From positions 1 to 64,000 of the forward strand of contig JAQGLW010000064.1 of NCBI GenBank assembly GCA_028292665.1: a stretch of 64,000 nt of DNA. Direction: 5' to 3'. The notes under the pieces were generated by a model. That model ran no database searches and was not told the origin of the DNA. It worked only from the letters and a program-made list of their open reading frames with translations. This document shows positions 10,465-20,993 of the stretch, piece by piece. Position 1 is the first letter of the stretch. Each line of letters begins with the position of its first letter. Made by a program: the position numbers and the translations under genes. This DNA is from Herminiimonas sp. (GTDB lineage: Bacteria > Pseudomonadota > Gammaproteobacteria > Burkholderiales > Burkholderiaceae_D).

Positions 10465-11454
10465 TTAGCCGACCAGGTGTTTGACGCCTTCGCGCTCTTC
10501 CAGCAATTCCTTGAGTGTGATATTGATGCGCTCTTGCGAGAAAGCATCGATATCGAGGCCCTCGACGAGCTTGTACTCGCCCTTTTCGGTTGTCACCGGG
10601 AAGCCGAACATCGTATCTTTCGGAATGCCGTAGGAACCGTCGGACGGAATACCCATCGTGGTCCATTTGCCGTTGGTGCCGAGCAGCCAGTCACGTACGT
10701 GATCGATCGCTGCGTTGGCGGCCGATGCGGCCGAGGACAGGCCGCGCGCTTCGATGATCGCCGCACCGCGTTTGCCGACGGTCGGCAGGAATACATCCTT
10801 GTTCCATGCATCGTCGTTGATCATCGGCTTGACCGGCTTGCCGTCAGCGGTTGCATAGCGATAGTCGGCATACATGGTCGGGGAGTGATTGCCCCAGACG
10901 AACAGCTTTTCAATCGACGTGACCGGCTTCCCGATCTTGGCGGCGATTTGCGACAAGGCGCGGTTGTGATCCAGACGGAGCATCGCGGTGAAGTTCTTCG
11001 CCGGCAGATTCGGAGCCGATTTCATGGCGATGTAGGCGTTGGTGTTGGCCGGATTGCCGACGACCAGTACTTTCACGTTGCGCGATGCGACGGCGTCGAG
11101 CGCCTTGCCTTGCACCGTGAAGATTTGTGCATTGGCCTCAAGCAGATCCTTGCGCTCCATGCCCGGGCCGCGCGGACGGGCGCCGACGAGCAACGCGACA
11201 TCGGCGTCCTTGAATGCAGTCATCGGATCGCTGTGCGCGGTCATGCCTGCCAGCAGAGGGAATGCGCAGTCGTCGATTTCCATCATGACGCCCTTGAGCG
11301 CCTTTTGGGCTTTCTCATCGGGGATTTCGAGCAACTGCAGAATGACCGGCTGGTCTTTGCCAAGCATGTCGCCATTGGCGATACGGAACAGCAAAGAGTA
11401 GCCGATCTGGCCGGCGGCGCCGGTGACGGCAACGCGCATGGGGGCTTTAGCCAT
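10465..11454 (-). CDS. mdh: Malate dehydrogenase (NAD+)
   Basis: This 329-residue enzyme oxidises malate to oxaloacetate in the citric acid cycle. The N-terminal Rossmann motif [14 protein letters not shown], the substrate-binding loop [14 protein letters not shown] and the catalytic WGNHSPTMY are all present. Its length and N-terminus fit the eukaryotic-cytosolic-like bacterial Mdh found in beta-proteobacteria, not the 312-residue E. coli type. The ATG has GGAGAT upstream. The gene is divergent from gntR with 276 bases between them, including a perfect 12-bp palindrome that could serve both genes. Downstream lies a long hairpin and the CitE-like gene. Confidence 0.95.
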   Translation of the reverse strand: MAKAPMRVAVTGAAGQIGYSLLFRIANGDMLGKDQPVILQLLEIPDEKAQKALKGVMMEIDDCAFPLLAGMTAHSDPMTAFKDADVALLVGARPRGPGMERKDLLEANAQIFTVQGKALDAVASRNVKVLVVGNPANTNAYIAMKSAPNLPAKNFTAMLRLDHNRALSQIAAKIGKPVTSIEKLFVWGNHSPTMYADYRYATADGKPVKPMINDDAWNKDVFLPTVGKRGAAIIEARGLSSAASAANAAIDHVRDWLLGTNGKWTTMGIPSDGSYGIPKDTMFGFPVTTEKGEYKLVEGLDIDAFSQERINITLKELLEEREGVKHLVG

Positions 11455-11659
11455 GATGAATCTCCAAAGTGGTAATGAAAACGATACCGGAACTGCATGG
11501 TTCCGAATGACTGTAATAATACCGGCGAAAACATGCCAAGTCAGCTTGCCTGACTCGGTACGCGTCAGTTGTATGCGATGGAAAGTGTTCCTGTTCAGCA
11601 GCCATTTAATGCACGCGAGTGTAGGCCGACATGACTACTCTGTCAATGGTCATCTTATA

Positions 11660-11671
11660 TCTTATATAAGA
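11660..11671. promoter_or_regulatory. Palindromic candidate operator between mdh and gntR
   Basis: TCTTATATAAGA is a perfect 12-bp palindrome set in AT-rich sequence (TCTTATAT directly repeated just before it). It lies 59 bases before the gntR start and about 205 before mdh. GntR-family regulators bind such short palindromes and often control their own gene, so this is a candidate autoregulatory site. Confidence 0.5.
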
Positions 11672-11730
11672 CATATCACTTATCACTTTTTGCTGGACGG
11701 CAAGGGGCTTTTATGGTGAAATGAGGGGTT

Positions 11731-12522
11731 ATGAATTCTGCAATCTCCCACCTGACCAACAACAACGCGCCTGGCGCAGGGACGGGGACTTCTGCCGCCG
11801 GAGCTTCACCTACATTCAGTCCGCTGTACCAGCAAATCAAGGCCCTCATTACCCAAAGCCTGCAATCGGGCGAATGGAAGCCGGGCGAATTAATTCCAAG
11901 TGAAGTCGAATTGGCGAATCGGTTCAAGGTCAGCCAGGGCACTGTCCGCAAGGCGATCGACGAATTGTCCGCAGAAAATCTGGTTGTTCGGCGACAAGGC
12001 AAGGGCACGTTCGTGGCGACACATCACGAAGCGCGTTCGCAGTTCCGTTTTTTACGCCTGATGTCCGATGCCGGAGACGCGCTTTCTCATGAAAACAGAG
12101 TTATCGAGGTCAAACGGTTGCGGGCGCCGGCCGAAGTCGCGCGCCTGCTGGATATCAAATCCGGCGATTCCGTGATTTTTATCAAGCGCGTGCAATCTTT
12201 TGACGGTGCGCCGACGATTCTGGAAGAACTTTGGTTGCCGGGCATGATATTCAAGGGGTTGACGGCGGAACGCCTGGTTGAATACAAAGGGCCGATGTAC
12301 GGCCTGTTCGAGACGGAGTTCGGCACCCATATGATCCGCGCGGCTGAAAGAATCCGTGCCGTCAGCGCAGACCAGGATAGCGCGGAGCTGCTCTCGGTCG
12401 CAGTCAATACGCCGCTGCTGAGCGTCGAACGGGTTTCTTTTACTTATGGCGACAAACCGGTTGAAGTAAGGCGGGGTTTGTACCTCACCGATCACCATCA
12501 CTACCGGAATGAATTGAGTTGA
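11731..12522 (+). CDS. GntR family transcriptional regulator with UTRA domain
   Basis: This 263-residue regulator has a flexible Ala/Gly/Thr-rich N-terminus (about 1-28). A winged-helix GntR DNA-binding domain follows (about 30-98), with the signatures LIPSEVELANRF, SQGTVRKAIDEL and RRQGKGTFV. The C-terminal UTRA effector domain (about 115-255) is the HutC/FarR type. The gene stands between divergent mdh and the sdhCDAB operon, a conserved placement in Burkholderiales, which suggests that it senses a cycle intermediate or related acid and controls these genes. The ligand is not known. The palindrome at 11660-11671 is a likely binding site. Confidence 0.88.
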   Translation: MNSAISHLTNNNAPGAGTGTSAAGASPTFSPLYQQIKALITQSLQSGEWKPGELIPSEVELANRFKVSQGTVRKAIDELSAENLVVRRQGKGTFVATHHEARSQFRFLRLMSDAGDALSHENRVIEVKRLRAPAEVARLLDIKSGDSVIFIKRVQSFDGAPTILEELWLPGMIFKGLTAERLVEYKGPMYGLFETEFGTHMIRAAERIRAVSADQDSAELLSVAVNTPLLSVERVSFTYGDKPVEVRRGLYLTDHHHYRNELS

Positions 12523-12663
12523 TCGATTGATTCTCCGGGTATGAATGGCGCGGTACTTTCAACCCGGTAAACAGATTTATTGGCCGCAAAGCAGAATTAC
12601 TATTGGTGTGCTGCACAAAAATAGGCGAAAATTACAGAATTATTACGCTTGGAGAGGGTTGGT

Positions 12664-13074
12664 ATGTCAGAAGCCGTAAAGAAGAACCGGCCGCGATTTG
12701 ATAACATTCACATTACGCAGATTGTGCGCTACCGCATGCCGTTGGCGGGTCTCGTTTCAATCCTGCACCGTATCAGCGGTGCAATGATGTTCGTGCTTTT
12801 ACCTTTCATTCTGTACCTGTTAGAGAAAAGCCTGACGTCCGAAATATCGTTCGAATACTTCAAAGGCATTGCCTCCCACTGGTTTGTGAAGCTGCTGATC
12901 CTGGCGCTGGCATGGGCATACCTGCAGCATTTTTGCGCAGGTATCCGTCATCTGATCATGGATATGCATATCGGATTGAGCAAGGACGGAGCGCGCAAAT
13001 CCGCGGCAAGTGTTCTCGCGGTCAGCCTGACGCTGACTGCGCTGGTTGCATTGAAATTGTTTGGAGTGTTTTAA
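12664..13074 (+). CDS. sdhC: Succinate dehydrogenase cytochrome b556 subunit
   Basis: This 136-residue membrane anchor of complex II has three helices at about residues 30-52, 74-97 and 114-134. SILHRISGAMM (32-42) matches the quinone-site serine/arginine region, and HFCAGIRH contains the likely haem ligand H89. The ATG at 12664 was preferred over the upstream TTG at 12649 because GGAGAGGG precedes it at good spacing. It is the first gene of sdhCDAB, 1 base before sdhD after its stop codon, and promoter sequence should lie in the 141 bases after gntR. Confidence 0.95.
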   Translation: MSEAVKKNRPRFDNIHITQIVRYRMPLAGLVSILHRISGAMMFVLLPFILYLLEKSLTSEISFEYFKGIASHWFVKLLILALAWAYLQHFCAGIRHLIMDMHIGLSKDGARKSAASVLAVSLTLTALVALKLFGVF

Positions 13075-13440
13075 ATGGCAAATAACAATATCGGACCAAA
13101 GCGCCTGGTCGTCGGTGCGCATTATGGTCTGAAGGATTGGCTGGTGCAGCGCGTTACTGCGGTTGTGATGGCGGTGTATACGGTCATTTTGCTGATCGCA
13201 TTTTTGAGCGGCAATAATTTCAGCTATGAAGGATGGGCGGGTCTGTTTGCGCAACAGTGGTTCAAGATTGCAACCTTCGTTACGTTCCTTGCATTGTTCT
13301 ATCACGCCTGGGTCGGCATGCGCGATATCTGGATGGATTACATCAAGCCGGTTGGTCTGCGGCTGACATTGCAGGTTGCCACACTCCTGTGGCTGGTTGG
13401 TTGCGCCGGATGGACGGCGCAGATTCTCTGGAGAGCGTAA
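13075..13440 (+). CDS. sdhD: Succinate dehydrogenase hydrophobic anchor subunit
   Basis: This 121-residue anchor has three transmembrane helices (about 24-46, 59-82, 93-115). FYHAWVGMRDIWMDY contains H77, the expected second haem b ligand, and Y89, which matches the quinone-binding tyrosine. Together with SdhC it holds SdhAB to the inner membrane and passes electrons to ubiquinone. It directly follows sdhC and ends 2 bases before the GTG of sdhA, so the genes are translationally linked. Confidence 0.95.
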   Translation: MANNNIGPKRLVVGAHYGLKDWLVQRVTAVVMAVYTVILLIAFLSGNNFSYEGWAGLFAQQWFKIATFVTFLALFYHAWVGMRDIWMDYIKPVGLRLTLQVATLLWLVGCAGWTAQILWRA

Positions 13441-13442
13441 TC

Positions 13443-15221
13443 GTGGCAGCAATCAAGTCAACACTTCCCTCCCGCCGTTTCGATGCGGTGATTATCGGCG
13501 CCGGCGGTTCCGGCATGCGCGCTTCGCTGCAACTGGCCGAGGCCGGTTTGAATGTCGCGGTTTTGTCCAAGGTGTTTCCAACCCGCTCGCACACGGTTGC
13601 GGCGCAGGGCGGCATCGGTGCATCGCTCGGCAACATGTCCGAAGACAGCTGGTACTGGCATATGTTCGATACCGTCAAGGGCGGCGACTACCTGGGCGAC
13701 CAGGATGCGATCGAATTCATGTGTCGTGAAGCCCCCAAGGTGGTCTACGAACTCGAACATTTCGGCATGCCGTTCGACCGCAATCCGGACGGCACGATCT
13801 ACCAGCGTCCGTTCGGCGGCCATACCGCCAATTTCGGCGAGAAGCCGGTTCAGCGCGCCTGCGCTGCGGCCGACCGTACCGGCCACGCGATGCTGCATAC
13901 GCTTTACCAGCGCAACGTGCGCGCCAAAACCCACTTCTTTGTCGAATGGATGGCAATCGACATCATTCGCGATGCCGAGGGCGACGTGATCGGCGTGGTT
14001 GCGCTCGAGATGGAAACCGGCGATGTGATGATCCTCGAAGCCAAGACCACTATTTTCGCGACCGGCGGCGCCGGCCGTATCTGGGCCGCCTCCACCAACG
14101 CCTTCATCAATACCGGCGACGGGATGGGTATGGCGGCACGCGCCGGCCTGCCATTGGAAGACATGGAATTCTGGCAATTCCACCCGACCGGCGTCGCCGG
14201 CGCCGGCGTGTTGATTACCGAAGGTGTGCGCGGCGAAGGCGGCATCCTGGTCAACTGCAATGGCGAACGTTTCATGGAACGTTATGCGCCGACGCTGAAA
14301 GATCTGGCGCCGCGTGATTTCGTTTCGCGTTCGATGGATCAGGAAATCAAGGAAGGACGCGGTTGCGGCCCGAACAAGGATTACGTCTTGCTGGATCTGC
14401 GCCATATCGGCGCCGACACCATCATGAAACGGCTGCCGTCGATTCTCGAGATCGGCCACAAGTTTGCCAACGTCGATGCAACCAAGGAACCGATTCCGGT
14501 CGTGCCGACCATCCATTACCAGATGGGCGGCATCCCGACCAATATTCACGGACAGGTTGTTGCGCCGAAGAATGGCGATCCGAATGCCGTTGTCAACGGC
14601 ATGTACGCGATCGGCGAATGTGCCTGCGTATCGGTCCACGGCGCCAACCGCCTCGGCACCAATTCATTGCTCGATCTGCTGGTATTCGGCCGTGCCGCAG
14701 GCAACCATATAGTGCAAAGCAATTTGAAGGAAAAGAGCAACAAGCCGTTGCCGGCGGACGCTGCGGACCTGGCGATGAGCCGCCTGTCCAGGCTGGAGAC
14801 GAGCACCGGCTCCGAGCGGGTACAGGATGTCGCCAACGGCATTCGGGCGGCGATGCAGCATTACTGCGGCGTCTTCCGCACCGACGAATTGTTGCAGGGC
14901 GGCTACAAGGCCATCATGGACCTCGATGAGCGGCGCAAGCATGTGTCATTCAAGGACAAGTCCAAGGTCTTCAACACCGCGCGTGTCGAAGCGCTTGAAC
15001 TTGATAATCTGATCGAAACGGCGAAGTCGACCATCGCGTCTGCCGTTGCACGCAAGGAATCGCGCGGCGCTCATGCACATCGCGATTTCGAAAAGCGCGA
15101 CGACGAGAACTGGATGAAGCACACACTGTGGTTTTCCGAGGGTAATCGTCTCGAGTACAAGCCGGTGATCACCAAGCCGCTGTCGGTGGAAACCTTCAAG
15201 CCGAAAGTACGGACTTTTTAA
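13443..15221 (+). CDS. sdhA: Succinate dehydrogenase flavoprotein subunit
   Basis: This 592-residue catalytic subunit oxidises succinate to fumarate. The FAD-binding motif FDAVIIGAGGSGMRA starts at residue 13, and H50 in PTRSHTVAAQGG is the site of covalent FAD attachment. HPTGVAGAG and HGANRLGTNSLLDL carry active-site residues. The open frame reaches back into sdhD, but the GTG at 13443 gives the standard N-terminus and sits 2 bases after the sdhD stop. The small factor SdhE, which promotes flavinylation, is encoded downstream at 16185. Confidence 0.97.
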   Translation: MAAIKSTLPSRRFDAVIIGAGGSGMRASLQLAEAGLNVAVLSKVFPTRSHTVAAQGGIGASLGNMSEDSWYWHMFDTVKGGDYLGDQDAIEFMCREAPKVVYELEHFGMPFDRNPDGTIYQRPFGGHTANFGEKPVQRACAAADRTGHAMLHTLYQRNVRAKTHFFVEWMAIDIIRDAEGDVIGVVALEMETGDVMILEAKTTIFATGGAGRIWAASTNAFINTGDGMGMAARAGLPLEDMEFWQFHPTGVAGAGVLITEGVRGEGGILVNCNGERFMERYAPTLKDLAPRDFVSRSMDQEIKEGRGCGPNKDYVLLDLRHIGADTIMKRLPSILEIGHKFANVDATKEPIPVVPTIHYQMGGIPTNIHGQVVAPKNGDPNAVVNGMYAIGECACVSVHGANRLGTNSLLDLLVFGRAAGNHIVQSNLKEKSNKPLPADAADLAMSRLSRLETSTGSERVQDVANGIRAAMQHYCGVFRTDELLQGGYKAIMDLDERRKHVSFKDKSKVFNTARVEALELDNLIETAKSTIASAVARKESRGAHAHRDFEKRDDENWMKHTLWFSEGNRLEYKPVITKPLSVETFKPKVRTF

Positions 15222-15247
15222 GTTGTTCAGGCAGAGAACGAAAATGT

Positions 15248-15321
15248 CGGGAACAGAGTCTTCAAGGGAAGTCGAGATAATTCGGCGCGCTGCGGCGCCT
15301 TGCCTTGTAAACTCTGTCCCG
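15248..15321. repeat. Inverted repeat upstream of sdhB
   Basis: CGGGAACAGAGTCTTCAAGG (15248-15267) is matched in reverse by 15303-15321 (arm CGGGACAGAGTTTACAAGG). The arms are 19-20 bases with about four differences and enclose 35 bases. The whole sdhA-sdhB gap is occupied by this element. A related element lies after sdhB at 16074-16111. Confidence 0.7.
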
Positions 15322-15348
15322 CAATTCTTGGAATATTAAGGTCAAAAC

Positions 15349-16059
15349 ATGCCACGCACTGTTAAATTTCAAATTTATCGATACGATCCGGACAAGGACA
15401 GCAAGCCTTACATGCAGGACTTGTCGGTGGAACTGCAGGATACCGACAAGATGCTGCTCGACGCACTGCAGCGCATCAAGTCGGATGTCGACGACTCGCT
15501 CGCGCTGCGCCGCTCTTGCCGTGAGGGCGTATGCGGTTCCGACGCGATGAACATCAACGGCAAGAACGGATTGGCCTGCACCACCAATCTGAACGAATTG
15601 GCCCAGCCGATCGTATTGCGGCCATTGCCCGGCTTGCCGGTGATTCGCGACTTGATCGTGGATATGACGAATTTCTTCAAGCAATATCATTCGATCAAGC
15701 CGTTCCTCATCAACAACACGATTCCGCCGGAAAAAGAGCGTCTTCAGATGCCGGACGAACGTGAAGAACTGGATGGCTTATACGAATGCATTCTGTGCGC
15801 ATGCTGTTCGACGTCCTGTCCGTCGTTCTGGTGGAATCCGGACAAGTTTGTCGGGCCGGCGGGATTGCTGCAGGCGTATCGTTTTATCGCCGACAGCCGC
15901 GATGAGGCAACCGGCGAGCGACTGGATAATCTGGAAGATCCGTACCGCCTGTTCCGTTGCCATTCGATCATGAATTGCGTCGACGTTTGCCCGAAAGGCT
16001 TGAACCCGAATAAAGCCATCGGCAAGATTAAAGAGCTGATGGTGCGCCGCGCGGTGTAA
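15349..16059 (+). CDS. sdhB: Succinate dehydrogenase iron-sulfur subunit
   Basis: This 236-residue subunit carries electrons from FAD to quinone. The [2Fe-2S] ligands are C57, C62, D65 and C77 ([10 protein letters not shown] and GLAC), with Asp in place of the third Cys as in E. coli SdhB. The ferredoxin-like domain has C147, C150, C153, C157 and C204, C210, C214 for the [4Fe-4S] and [3Fe-4S] clusters. It is separated from sdhA by 127 bases instead of the usual few, because an inverted repeat fills the gap. Confidence 0.97.
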   Translation: MPRTVKFQIYRYDPDKDSKPYMQDLSVELQDTDKMLLDALQRIKSDVDDSLALRRSCREGVCGSDAMNINGKNGLACTTNLNELAQPIVLRPLPGLPVIRDLIVDMTNFFKQYHSIKPFLINNTIPPEKERLQMPDEREELDGLYECILCACCSTSCPSFWWNPDKFVGPAGLLQAYRFIADSRDEATGERLDNLEDPYRLFRCHSIMNCVDVCPKGLNPNKAIGKIKELMVRRAV

Positions 16060-16073
16060 AGTATTTGCTTATT

Positions 16074-16111
16074 GCGGGACAGAGTTGAACCTAAGGTACT
16101 CTGTTCCCGGC
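16074..16111. repeat. Inverted repeat downstream of sdhB
   Basis: GCGGGACAGAGT (16074-16085) faces ACTCTGTTCCCGGC (16098-16111), with an inner ACCT/AGGT pairing and a 1-base loop. It uses the same arm sequences as the element at 15248-15321, but the arm with the extra A is now on the right, so the two elements lie in opposite orientation around sdhB. Confidence 0.7.
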
Positions 16112-16184
16112 AGATTATTGAAAATTACGAAGTGGAATGACTATTTTTCCGGAATCGTGTCACCCGGCTTTGAAGCGAGAATCC

Positions 16185-16454
16185 ATGTCCGTCACCCATC
16201 AGGCAGATCCGGCAAAGCGCGCCCGTTTGCGCTGGCGCAGCCGGCGCGGCTTGTTGGAAAACGATTTAATATTGACGCGTTTTCTGGACGCGCATGAATC
16301 AATGCTGACCGACGAAGAAGTCGACGCGTTTTCCCGCTTGATGGAATTGCCGGATAACGATTTGATGAGTTTGCTCCTTACTCACAAGGAACCGGAAGCA
16401 TCGCTCGATTTGCCTCATGTTCATGCGCTTTTGATGAAATTGCGCAATATTTGA
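16185..16454 (+). CDS. sdhE: FAD assembly factor SdhE
   Basis: This 89-residue protein belongs to the SdhE/YgfY (DUF339) family that assists covalent FAD attachment to SdhA. The conserved [11 protein letters not shown] segment (RGxxE motif) starts at about residue 19, and the family pattern of five short helices is plausible from the sequence. The ATG at 16185 (MSVTHQ) was chosen over the one at 16137 because it gives the normal family length. It follows sdhB by 125 bases, including the inverted repeat at 16074, and precedes gltA. Confidence 0.9.
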   Translation: MSVTHQADPAKRARLRWRSRRGLLENDLILTRFLDAHESMLTDEEVDAFSRLMELPDNDLMSLLLTHKEPEASLDLPHVHALLMKLRNI

Positions 16455-16530
16455 TTCATGCCGTTCTGTAAAAGATTTTTGTTTTCATAATTTTTGTCTA
16501 CCGACTCACCGCTCATTAGAAGGAAGAGCC

Positions 16531-17835
16531 ATGACCAACTCTGATACCAAAGCAACGCTGTCGTTTTCCGATGGAAGTCCCTCGCTTGACTTTCCGATTT
16601 ACAAAGGCACGATCGGTCCGGAAGTCATTGATATTCGCAAGCTTTACGGCACCACGGGCAAGTTCACTTATGATCCGGGTTTCATGTCGACCGCGTCGTG
16701 CAATTCATCGATTACCTACATCGACGGCGACAAGGGCGAACTGCTTTATCGCGGTTATCCGATTGAACAATTGGCGGTCAATTGCGACTTCCTTGAAACG
16801 TGCTATCTGTTGCTCAATGGCGAGCTTCCGAATGCAGATGCCAAGTCGAAATTCGTCAATACCGTCACCAACCACACGATGGTGCACGAGCAGATGCAAT
16901 TCTTCTATCGCGGTTTCCGCCGCGACGCGCATCCGATGTCGGTGCTGGTCGGCACAGTCGGCGCCTTGGCCTCGTTCTATCACGACTCGCTCGATATCAA
17001 CGATCCGCATCATCGCGAGGTATCCGCGATTCGCCTGATCGCCAAGATGCCGACGCTGGTTGCGATGGCGCACAAGTATTCGATCGGCCAGCCGTTCGTG
17101 TATCCACGCAACGATTTGTCGTACAGCGCCAACTTCATGCGGATGATGTTCTCCAATCCATGCGAAGAATACAAAGTCAACGACGTGCTTGTGCGTGCGC
17201 TGGATCGCATCCTGATTCTGCATGCCGATCATGAGCAGAATGCCTCGACGTCGACAGTGCGTCTGTCCGGTTCGAGCGGCGCCAACCCGTTTGCCTGCAT
17301 CGCCGCGGGCATCGCATGCCTGTGGGGCCCGGCGCACGGCGGTGCGAACGAAGCAGCATTGAACATGCTCAAGGAAATCGGCTCGGTCGACAAGATTCCC
17401 GAATTCGTCAAGCAGGTCAAGGACAAGAATTCCGGCGTCAAGTTGATGGGTTTCGGTCATCGCGTCTACAAGAACTACGATCCGCGCGCCAAGCTGATGC
17501 GTGAAACCTGCTACGAAGTGCTGAACGAACTGGGCCTTGAAAACGATCCGTTGTTCAAGCTCGCGATGGCTCTGGAAAAAGTCGCGTTGGAAGACGATTA
17601 TTTCGTATCGCGCAAGCTGTATCCGAACGTCGATTTTTACTCCGGCATCGTACAGTCCGCTCTCGGCATTCCGGTATCGTTGTTTACAGGCATCTTCGCA
17701 ATGGCCCGCACCATCGGCTGGATTGCGCAATGGAATGAAATGATTTCCGATCCCGAGCAGAAAATCGGGCGTCCGCGCCAGCTTTACATCGGCGCGCCCA
17801 AACGGGATGTGCCTCCGATGTCAAAACGTAAATAA
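16531..17835 (+). CDS. gltA: Citrate synthase (type II)
   Basis: This 434-residue enzyme condenses acetyl-CoA and oxaloacetate to citrate. The length and N-terminal beta-rich extension fit the hexameric, NADH-sensitive type II of Gram-negative bacteria; actual NADH inhibition is not shown here. [13 protein letters not shown] and [14 protein letters not shown] contain the two catalytic histidines, and an Asp further on (DFYSGIV) completes the triad. GAAGGAAGAG precedes the ATG. A strong terminator follows at 17851, separating it from sucA. Confidence 0.97.
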   Translation: MTNSDTKATLSFSDGSPSLDFPIYKGTIGPEVIDIRKLYGTTGKFTYDPGFMSTASCNSSITYIDGDKGELLYRGYPIEQLAVNCDFLETCYLLLNGELPNADAKSKFVNTVTNHTMVHEQMQFFYRGFRRDAHPMSVLVGTVGALASFYHDSLDINDPHHREVSAIRLIAKMPTLVAMAHKYSIGQPFVYPRNDLSYSANFMRMMFSNPCEEYKVNDVLVRALDRILILHADHEQNASTSTVRLSGSSGANPFACIAAGIACLWGPAHGGANEAALNMLKEIGSVDKIPEFVKQVKDKNSGVKLMGFGHRVYKNYDPRAKLMRETCYEVLNELGLENDPLFKLAMALEKVALEDDYFVSRKLYPNVDFYSGIVQSALGIPVSLFTGIFAMARTIGWIAQWNEMISDPEQKIGRPRQLYIGAPKRDVPPMSKRK

Positions 17836-17850
17836 GCGGGCGAATCCGAT

Positions 17851-17885
17851 AAAAGCGAGCCCTTTTGCGGCTCGCTTTTTTTATT
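17851..17885 (+). terminator. Intrinsic terminator after gltA
   Basis: AAAAGCGAGCC (17851-17861) pairs perfectly with GGCTCGCTTTT (17869-17879) around a 7-base loop and is followed by further T's. It ends the sdh-gltA transcription unit. Confidence 0.88.
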
Positions 17886-18057
17886 CGGTGGATTTCCATC
17901 GATCTAAATATGTTATGCTTCGCCCAGTGATTCACACTTCAGGTCAACGCAGCCCTTCCCCCACAACTTGATGTGCAATCCGCTAACCGGTCAGGCCGTG
18001 TCGCGGAAGGTTAAATTAACCCGCTAATCTCGCGAAACGCGAAGAAAGGTGAGCAAG

Positions 18058-20913
18058 ATGATGCAGCAATATCAATCCAACTCCTATTTATTCGGGGGTA
18101 ACGCACCGTACGTCGAAGAACTGTACGAGGCTTATCTCGATAATCCCGGTTCCGTTCCCGATAATTGGCGCGCGTATTTCGATGCCATGCAGCACGTTCC
18201 TGCGGTCGACGGTTCGAGCAAGCCCGATGTCGCGCATGCGCCGGTCATTGCGTCATTCACCGAACGTGCCAAGCAGGGGCCGATTCGCACAGTCAGCGCA
18301 TCCGCCGATGCCGAGATGGGCCGCAAGCGGATCGCCGCGACGCAGCTCATATCCGCTTATCGCTTCCTCGGTACGCATTGGGCCAATCTCGATCCGCTGC
18401 AACGCCAGGAGCGGCCAAGCATCCCCGAGCTGGAGCCGAGCTTCTACGGTTTCACCGATGCCGACATGGACATCGTGTTCAACATCAGCAATACCTATTT
18501 CGGTTCCGAGACGGCGTCGTTGCGGGATTTGATCAATGCATTGCGCGATACCTACTGCCGCTCGATCGGCACGGAATTCATGTATATCAGCGATCCGGCG
18601 CAAAAGCGCTGGATGCAGGAGCGTCTTGAATCGGTGCGCTCCACACCGAACTTCAGTCCCGAAAAGAAAAAGCACATTCTCGACCGCTTGACCGCTGCAG
18701 AGGGCCTCGAGCGTTATCTTCATACCAAATACGTCGGTCAAAAACGCTTCTCGCTGGAAGGCGGCGAAAGCTTCATCGCTTCTCTGGATGAAACGATTCA
18801 GCGCGCGGGCGCCAAGGGCGTGCAGGAAATTGTGATCGGCATGGCGCATCGCGGCCGCCTCAACGTGCTCGTCAATACGCTCGGCAAAATGCCGCAGGAG
18901 CTGTTTGCCGAATTCGAAGGCAAGCACGGCGACGATCTGCCGGCCGGCGACGTCAAATATCACCAGGGCTTCTCGTCCGATATCACGACCCATGGCGGCC
19001 CGGTGCATCTGTCGCTCGCATTCAATCCTTCCCATCTTGAAATCGTCAATCCGGTGGTTGAAGGTTCGGTCAAGGCGCGGATGGAGCGTCGCGGCGACAA
19101 GGACGGCTCGCAGGTTTTGCCGATTCTGGTGCACGGCGACGCCGCGTTCGCAGGGCAGGGCGTCGTCATGGAAACACTCAATCTGGCGCAGACCCGCGGT
19201 TACGGCACCGGCGGCACGGTGCATATCGTGATTAACAATCAGATCGGTTTCACCACGTCCGATCCGCGCGATTCGCGTTCGACGCTGTATTGCTCCGACG
19301 TGGTCAAGATGATCGAAGCGCCGGTATTGCATGTCAACGGCGATGATCCGGAAGCCGTCGTATTCGCGACCGAGATCGCGCTCGATTACCGGATGGAATT
19401 CAAGAAAGACATCGTTGTCGACATTGTCTGCTTCCGCAAGCTGGGCCACAACGAGCAGGACACGCCTGCGCTGACGCAGCCGTTGATGTACAAGAAAATC
19501 GGCCAGCATCCCGGCACCCGCAAACTGTATGCGGACAAGTTGTCCGCACAGGGAGTAATACCGGCCGACGGCGGCGACGCAATGGTCAAGGCCTACCGCG
19601 AGGCGATGGATGCCGGCAAGCATACGATCGATCCGGTCATTTCCAATTTCAAGGGAAAATATGCGGTCGACTGGACGCCGTTCCTCAACCGCAAATGGAC
19701 CGATGCCGCCGATACAGCGGTGCCTCTGGCGGAACTGAAGCGGCTTGCTGCGCGCATCACTACCGTTCCTGAAAATTTCAAAGTGCATTCCCTGGTCGAA
19801 AAGGTCCTCGGCGACCGCGCTGCGATGGGACGCGGCGAATTGAATCTCGATTGGGGCATGGGCGAGCATCTGGCCTATGCATCGCTGGTGTCTTCCGGAT
19901 ACGCGGTACGCCTTACCGGACAGGATGCCGGTCGAGGCACGTTCGTGCATCGCCATTCGGTATTGCACGACCAGAATCGCGAACGCTGGGACGCAGGCAG
20001 CTACATTCCGCTGCAAAACGTATCGGAGCAACAGGCGCCGTTTATCGTCATCGATTCCGTCTTGTCGGAAGAGGCGGCACTTGGATTCGAATACGGTTAC
20101 TCCACCGCAGAGCCCAATACGTTGACCATCTGGGAAGCGCAGTTCGGCGACTTCGCGAACGGCGCGCAGGTCGTGATCGACCAGTTCATCAGCTCGGGTG
20201 AAGTTAAATGGGGCCGCGCATCCGGTCTCGTGATGATGCTGCCGCATGGTTACGAGGGGCAGGGGCCGGAACATTCATCAGCCCGTCTTGAGCGCTACCT
20301 GCAGCTGTGCGCCGACAACAACATGCAAGTGGTGCAGCCGACCACGGCAGCGCAGATTTTCCATCTGTTGCGCCGCCAGATGATCCGCCTGTTCCGCAAG
20401 CCGCTCGTGATCATGACGCCGAAATCTTTGCTGCGCAACAAGGATGCCGGCTCGCCGTTGTCCGAACTTGCCAAAGGCTCGTTCCAGACAGTGATCGGCG
20501 AGGTGGACGAGAAGATCGATGCCAGGAAGGTCAAGCGTGTTGTCGCCTGTTCCGGCAAGGTGTACTACGATCTCGTCAATGCACGCAAGGAGCGCGCACA
20601 GTTGGATACCGCGATCATCCGCATCGAACAACTGTATCCATTCCCGCACAAGGCATTCGCTGCCGAACTGAAGAAATTTCCGAACCTCTCGGAGCTCGTA
20701 TGGGCTCAGGACGAGCCGCAAAACCAGGGGGCATGGTTCCAGATCCAGCACAATATTTTTGAAAATCTGGAGGAAGGTCAAAAGCTTGCCTATGCCGGCC
20801 GGCCGGCCAGCGCATCGCCTGCAGTCGGTTATTACGACAAGCACTATGCGCAGCAAAAGGCCTTGATCGAGACGGCGTTTTCCAGGCTCAAAGGTTTTGT
20901 CCTTACCAAATAA
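18058..20913 (+). CDS. sucA: 2-oxoglutarate dehydrogenase E1 component
   Basis: This 951-residue thiamine-diphosphate enzyme decarboxylates 2-oxoglutarate and passes the succinyl group to SucB. The N-terminal [18 protein letters not shown] is the E1o segment that docks the complex. [29 protein letters not shown] and NNQIGFTTS form the ThDP/Mg site, and [19 protein letters not shown] lies in the C-terminal part. The ATG at 18058 is preferred to GTG 18049 because AGAAAGG is then 8 bases upstream instead of overlapping. It starts the sucAB-lpd unit after the gltA terminator. Confidence 0.96.
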   Translation: MMQQYQSNSYLFGGNAPYVEELYEAYLDNPGSVPDNWRAYFDAMQHVPAVDGSSKPDVAHAPVIASFTERAKQGPIRTVSASADAEMGRKRIAATQLISAYRFLGTHWANLDPLQRQERPSIPELEPSFYGFTDADMDIVFNISNTYFGSETASLRDLINALRDTYCRSIGTEFMYISDPAQKRWMQERLESVRSTPNFSPEKKKHILDRLTAAEGLERYLHTKYVGQKRFSLEGGESFIASLDETIQRAGAKGVQEIVIGMAHRGRLNVLVNTLGKMPQELFAEFEGKHGDDLPAGDVKYHQGFSSDITTHGGPVHLSLAFNPSHLEIVNPVVEGSVKARMERRGDKDGSQVLPILVHGDAAFAGQGVVMETLNLAQTRGYGTGGTVHIVINNQIGFTTSDPRDSRSTLYCSDVVKMIEAPVLHVNGDDPEAVVFATEIALDYRMEFKKDIVVDIVCFRKLGHNEQDTPALTQPLMYKKIGQHPGTRKLYADKLSAQGVIPADGGDAMVKAYREAMDAGKHTIDPVISNFKGKYAVDWTPFLNRKWTDAADTAVPLAELKRLAARITTVPENFKVHSLVEKVLGDRAAMGRGELNLDWGMGEHLAYASLVSSGYAVRLTGQDAGRGTFVHRHSVLHDQNRERWDAGSYIPLQNVSEQQAPFIVIDSVLSEEAALGFEYGYSTAEPNTLTIWEAQFGDFANGAQVVIDQFISSGEVKWGRASGLVMMLPHGYEGQGPEHSSARLERYLQLCADNNMQVVQPTTAAQIFHLLRRQMIRLFRKPLVIMTPKSLLRNKDAGSPLSELAKGSFQTVIGEVDEKIDARKVKRVVACSGKVYYDLVNARKERAQLDTAIIRIEQLYPFPHKAFAAELKKFPNLSELVWAQDEPQNQGAWFQIQHNIFENLEEGQKLAYAGRPASASPAVGYYDKHYAQQKALIETAFSRLKGFVLTK

Positions 20914-20993
20914 AGATCCGGCGGCGCGCTGTAAACCGGTGCGCCGCCAGTGCCCTGACTCAGGGCGCTACAACAACCCGAACGGAGAGTTAC

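Noticed and set aside
18253-20274. A 673-codon open frame antisense to sucA
   Set aside because: It is a shadow of the high-GC codon usage of sucA, with no start signal or family motif.
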